From contig DJWC01000154.1 of NCBI GenBank assembly GCA_002441445.1, forward strand, positions 1 to 24,424: a stretch of DNA of 24,424 bases, given 5' to 3'. Every line of letters starts with the position of its first letter. The first letter of the stretch is position 1. Positions 23,615 to 24,424 of the stretch are shown piece after piece. This stretch comes from Pusillimonas sp. UBA6240. GTDB lineage: Bacteria > Pseudomonadota > Gammaproteobacteria > Burkholderiales > Burkholderiaceae_B. The position numbers and the translations under genes were made by a program. The notes under the pieces were generated by a model that did no database searches, had not been told where the DNA came from, and saw nothing but the letters and a program-made list of their open reading frames with translations.

Positions 23615-23636
23615 GCCCGCGGAATCCGCCGCGGGC
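23615..23636 (+). other. GC hairpin in the prfB leader
   Basis: GCCCGCGG (23615-23622), a 6-nt loop and CCGCGGGC (23629-23636) form a perfect 8-bp stem ending 15 nt before the prfB start codon. The ribosome site AGGA (23642-23645) lies just after the stem. No uridine tract follows, so it is not a terminator. It may shape translation of prfB or be the remnant of a repeat. Confidence 0.4.
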
Positions 23637-23651
23637 CTACTCAGGAATATC

Positions 23652-24424
23652 ATGGAAGCCGAACGCCAAAATTTACTTGCCGCCCGCCTGGAAGACTACG
23701 CGGAGCGCCAGGCAGCCCTTCGGAGGTATCTTTGACTACGATGCCAAAGCCGAACGCCTGCACGTCGTAAACGCCGAGCTGGAAAGCCCCGACGTCTGGA
23801 ACGACCCCAAGCACGCGCAGGATCTGGGCCGCGAGAAAAAAAACCTGGAAAGCGTCGTCCATACCTTGACGGACATCGCCAAAGGCCTGGCGGACGCGCA
23901 GGAACTCTTCGAACTGGCCGCCGCCGATAACGACGACGCCACCCTGGCGGCGATCGAACATGACACCGACGCGCTGGGCGAGCGCCTGGAAGATCTGGAA
24001 TTCCGGCGCATGTTCTCCAACCCCGCCGACCCGCTCAATTGCTTCATGGACATCCAGGCCGGCGCCGGCGGCACAGAAGCCCAGGACTGGGCCTCCATGC
24101 TGCTGCGCCAGTATCTGCGCTATTGCGAACGCAAGAACTTCAAGACGGAAGTACTGGAAGAATCCCACGGCGAAGTCGCCGGCATAAAGTCCGCCACCAT
24201 CAAGATAGAAGGCGAATACGCATTCGGCTTCCTGCGCACGGAAACCGGCGTCCACCGCCTGGTGCGCAAGAGCCCTTTCGACTCGGCCAATGGACGCCAT
24301 ACTTCATTCGCCAGCGTGTTCGTCTACCCCGAAGTCGACGATTCCTTTGAAATCGAAATCAATCCCGCCGACCTGCGGGTGGACACCTATCGCGCCAGCG
24401 GCGCGGGCGGGCAGCACATCAACA
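23652..24424 (+). CDS. prfB: Peptide chain release factor 2 with programmed +1 frameshift (partial)
   Basis: Release factor 2 ends translation at UGA and UAA codons. The reading frame from ATG 23652 meets an in-frame TGA at codon 28 (23733-23735). A +1 shift there continues as DYDAKAERLHVVNAELESPDVWND and the rest of RF2. Visible landmarks are DIQAGAGGTEAQDW, the stop-codon-reading tripeptide SPF in VRKSPFDSANGRHTSF, and the peptidyl-hydrolysis motif GGQ in ASGAGGQHIN, where the window ends. The protein is therefore cut by the window edge after about 257 residues, with roughly 110 more expected. AGGA lies about 6 nt before the ATG. The neighbouring TDT gene is divergent. The two-frame structure is regulation, not damage: low RF2 slows reading of the UGA and raises frameshifting. 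Confidence 0.97.
23722..23736 (+). promoter_or_regulatory. prfB programmed frameshift signal
   Basis: GGAGG (23722-23726) acts as an internal Shine-Dalgarno sequence, spaced 3 nt before the slippery CTT-TGA-C (23730-23736). The ribosome slips from CUU to UUU and reads GAC instead of stopping at UGA. The layout matches the well-studied prfB autoregulatory site of Escherichia coli (AGGGGGTATCTTTGAC). Confidence 0.95.

Larger units (their letters stand above)
23311..23651. other. Divergent region between the TDT transporter and prfB
   Basis: This stretch of about 340 nt holds no confidently supported gene. It contains a 15-bp tandem repeat (23467-23511), a plus-strand -10-like TAAAAT at 23581-23586 without a clear -35, and a GC hairpin just before prfB. 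One plus-strand reading frame, 23390-23596, would give a 68-residue proline/glycine-rich peptide with repeated PGAP units. Its ribosome site is weak and it resembles a by-product of the repeat. Confidence 0.4.

Noticed and set aside
23735..24424. prfB as a pseudogene with an in-frame stop
   Set aside because: The stop sits exactly in the known programmed frameshift site with an internal Shine-Dalgarno sequence, and the downstream frame continues as RF2.

Overview
The window looks like a stretch of a betaproteobacterial chromosome, most likely Burkholderiales and probably Alcaligenaceae (the Bordetella/Achromobacter/Pusillimonas group). This is judged from the high G+C content, a Bug-type tripartite-tricarboxylate receptor without its permease, a TRAP system tied to CoA-ester catabolism, and the style of the proteins. 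No ribosomal or marker RNA is present, so the placement is an inference. No tRNA, rRNA, insertion sequence, phage gene or CRISPR array was seen.

Layout. (1) 1-1014: on the minus strand, the 5' end of an ABC transporter ATPase (cut by the window edge) and an AhpD/carboxymuconolactone-decarboxylase-like protein. (2) 1153-2925: a minus-strand pair (VOC/PhnB-like and DinB-like) divergent from a TetR regulator, with a direct repeat just before the TetR start. (3) 3149-6780, plus strand: a CocE/NonD-type hydrolase followed at 24 nt by a Bug/TctC solute receptor, then a separate hemerythrin-domain protein. (4) 7030-15358, minus strand: the most coherent system here. It is a seven-gene cluster, CaiB/BaiF CoA-transferase, acyl-CoA dehydrogenase, enoyl-CoA hydratase, MmgE/PrpD, DctP, DctQ and DctM, followed by a GntR/HutC-type regulator. 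Gaps between genes are mostly under 50 nt. (5) 15599-20361, minus strand: an overlapping yhaN-yhaO type pair, Rad50/SbcC-like and Mre11/SbcD-like. (6) 20551-23268: a methyl-accepting chemotaxis protein facing a TDT-family transporter, their 3' ends overlapping antisense by 204 nt. (7) 23652-end: prfB (release factor 2) with the classic programmed +1 frameshift, cut by the window edge.

How the genes work together. The large cluster reads as a complete uptake-and-activation route: the TRAP system imports a carboxylate, the CoA-transferase makes its CoA thioester, the dehydrogenase desaturates it, the hydratase adds water, and the MmgE/PrpD protein handles a hydroxy- or unsaturated acid. Upstream of the first gene is a near-perfect HutC-type operator, CTTGTA-CC-TACAAG, overlapping the likely promoter. 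That matches the HutC-type regulator at the far end and suggests substrate-responsive repression. The substrate cannot be named from sequence.

The most unusual points are the operator and start-codon hairpin of this cluster, the dehydrogenase lacking the usual C-terminal catalytic glutamate, the receptor tail encoded antisense to the TDT gene, and a perfect palindrome at the TDT start.
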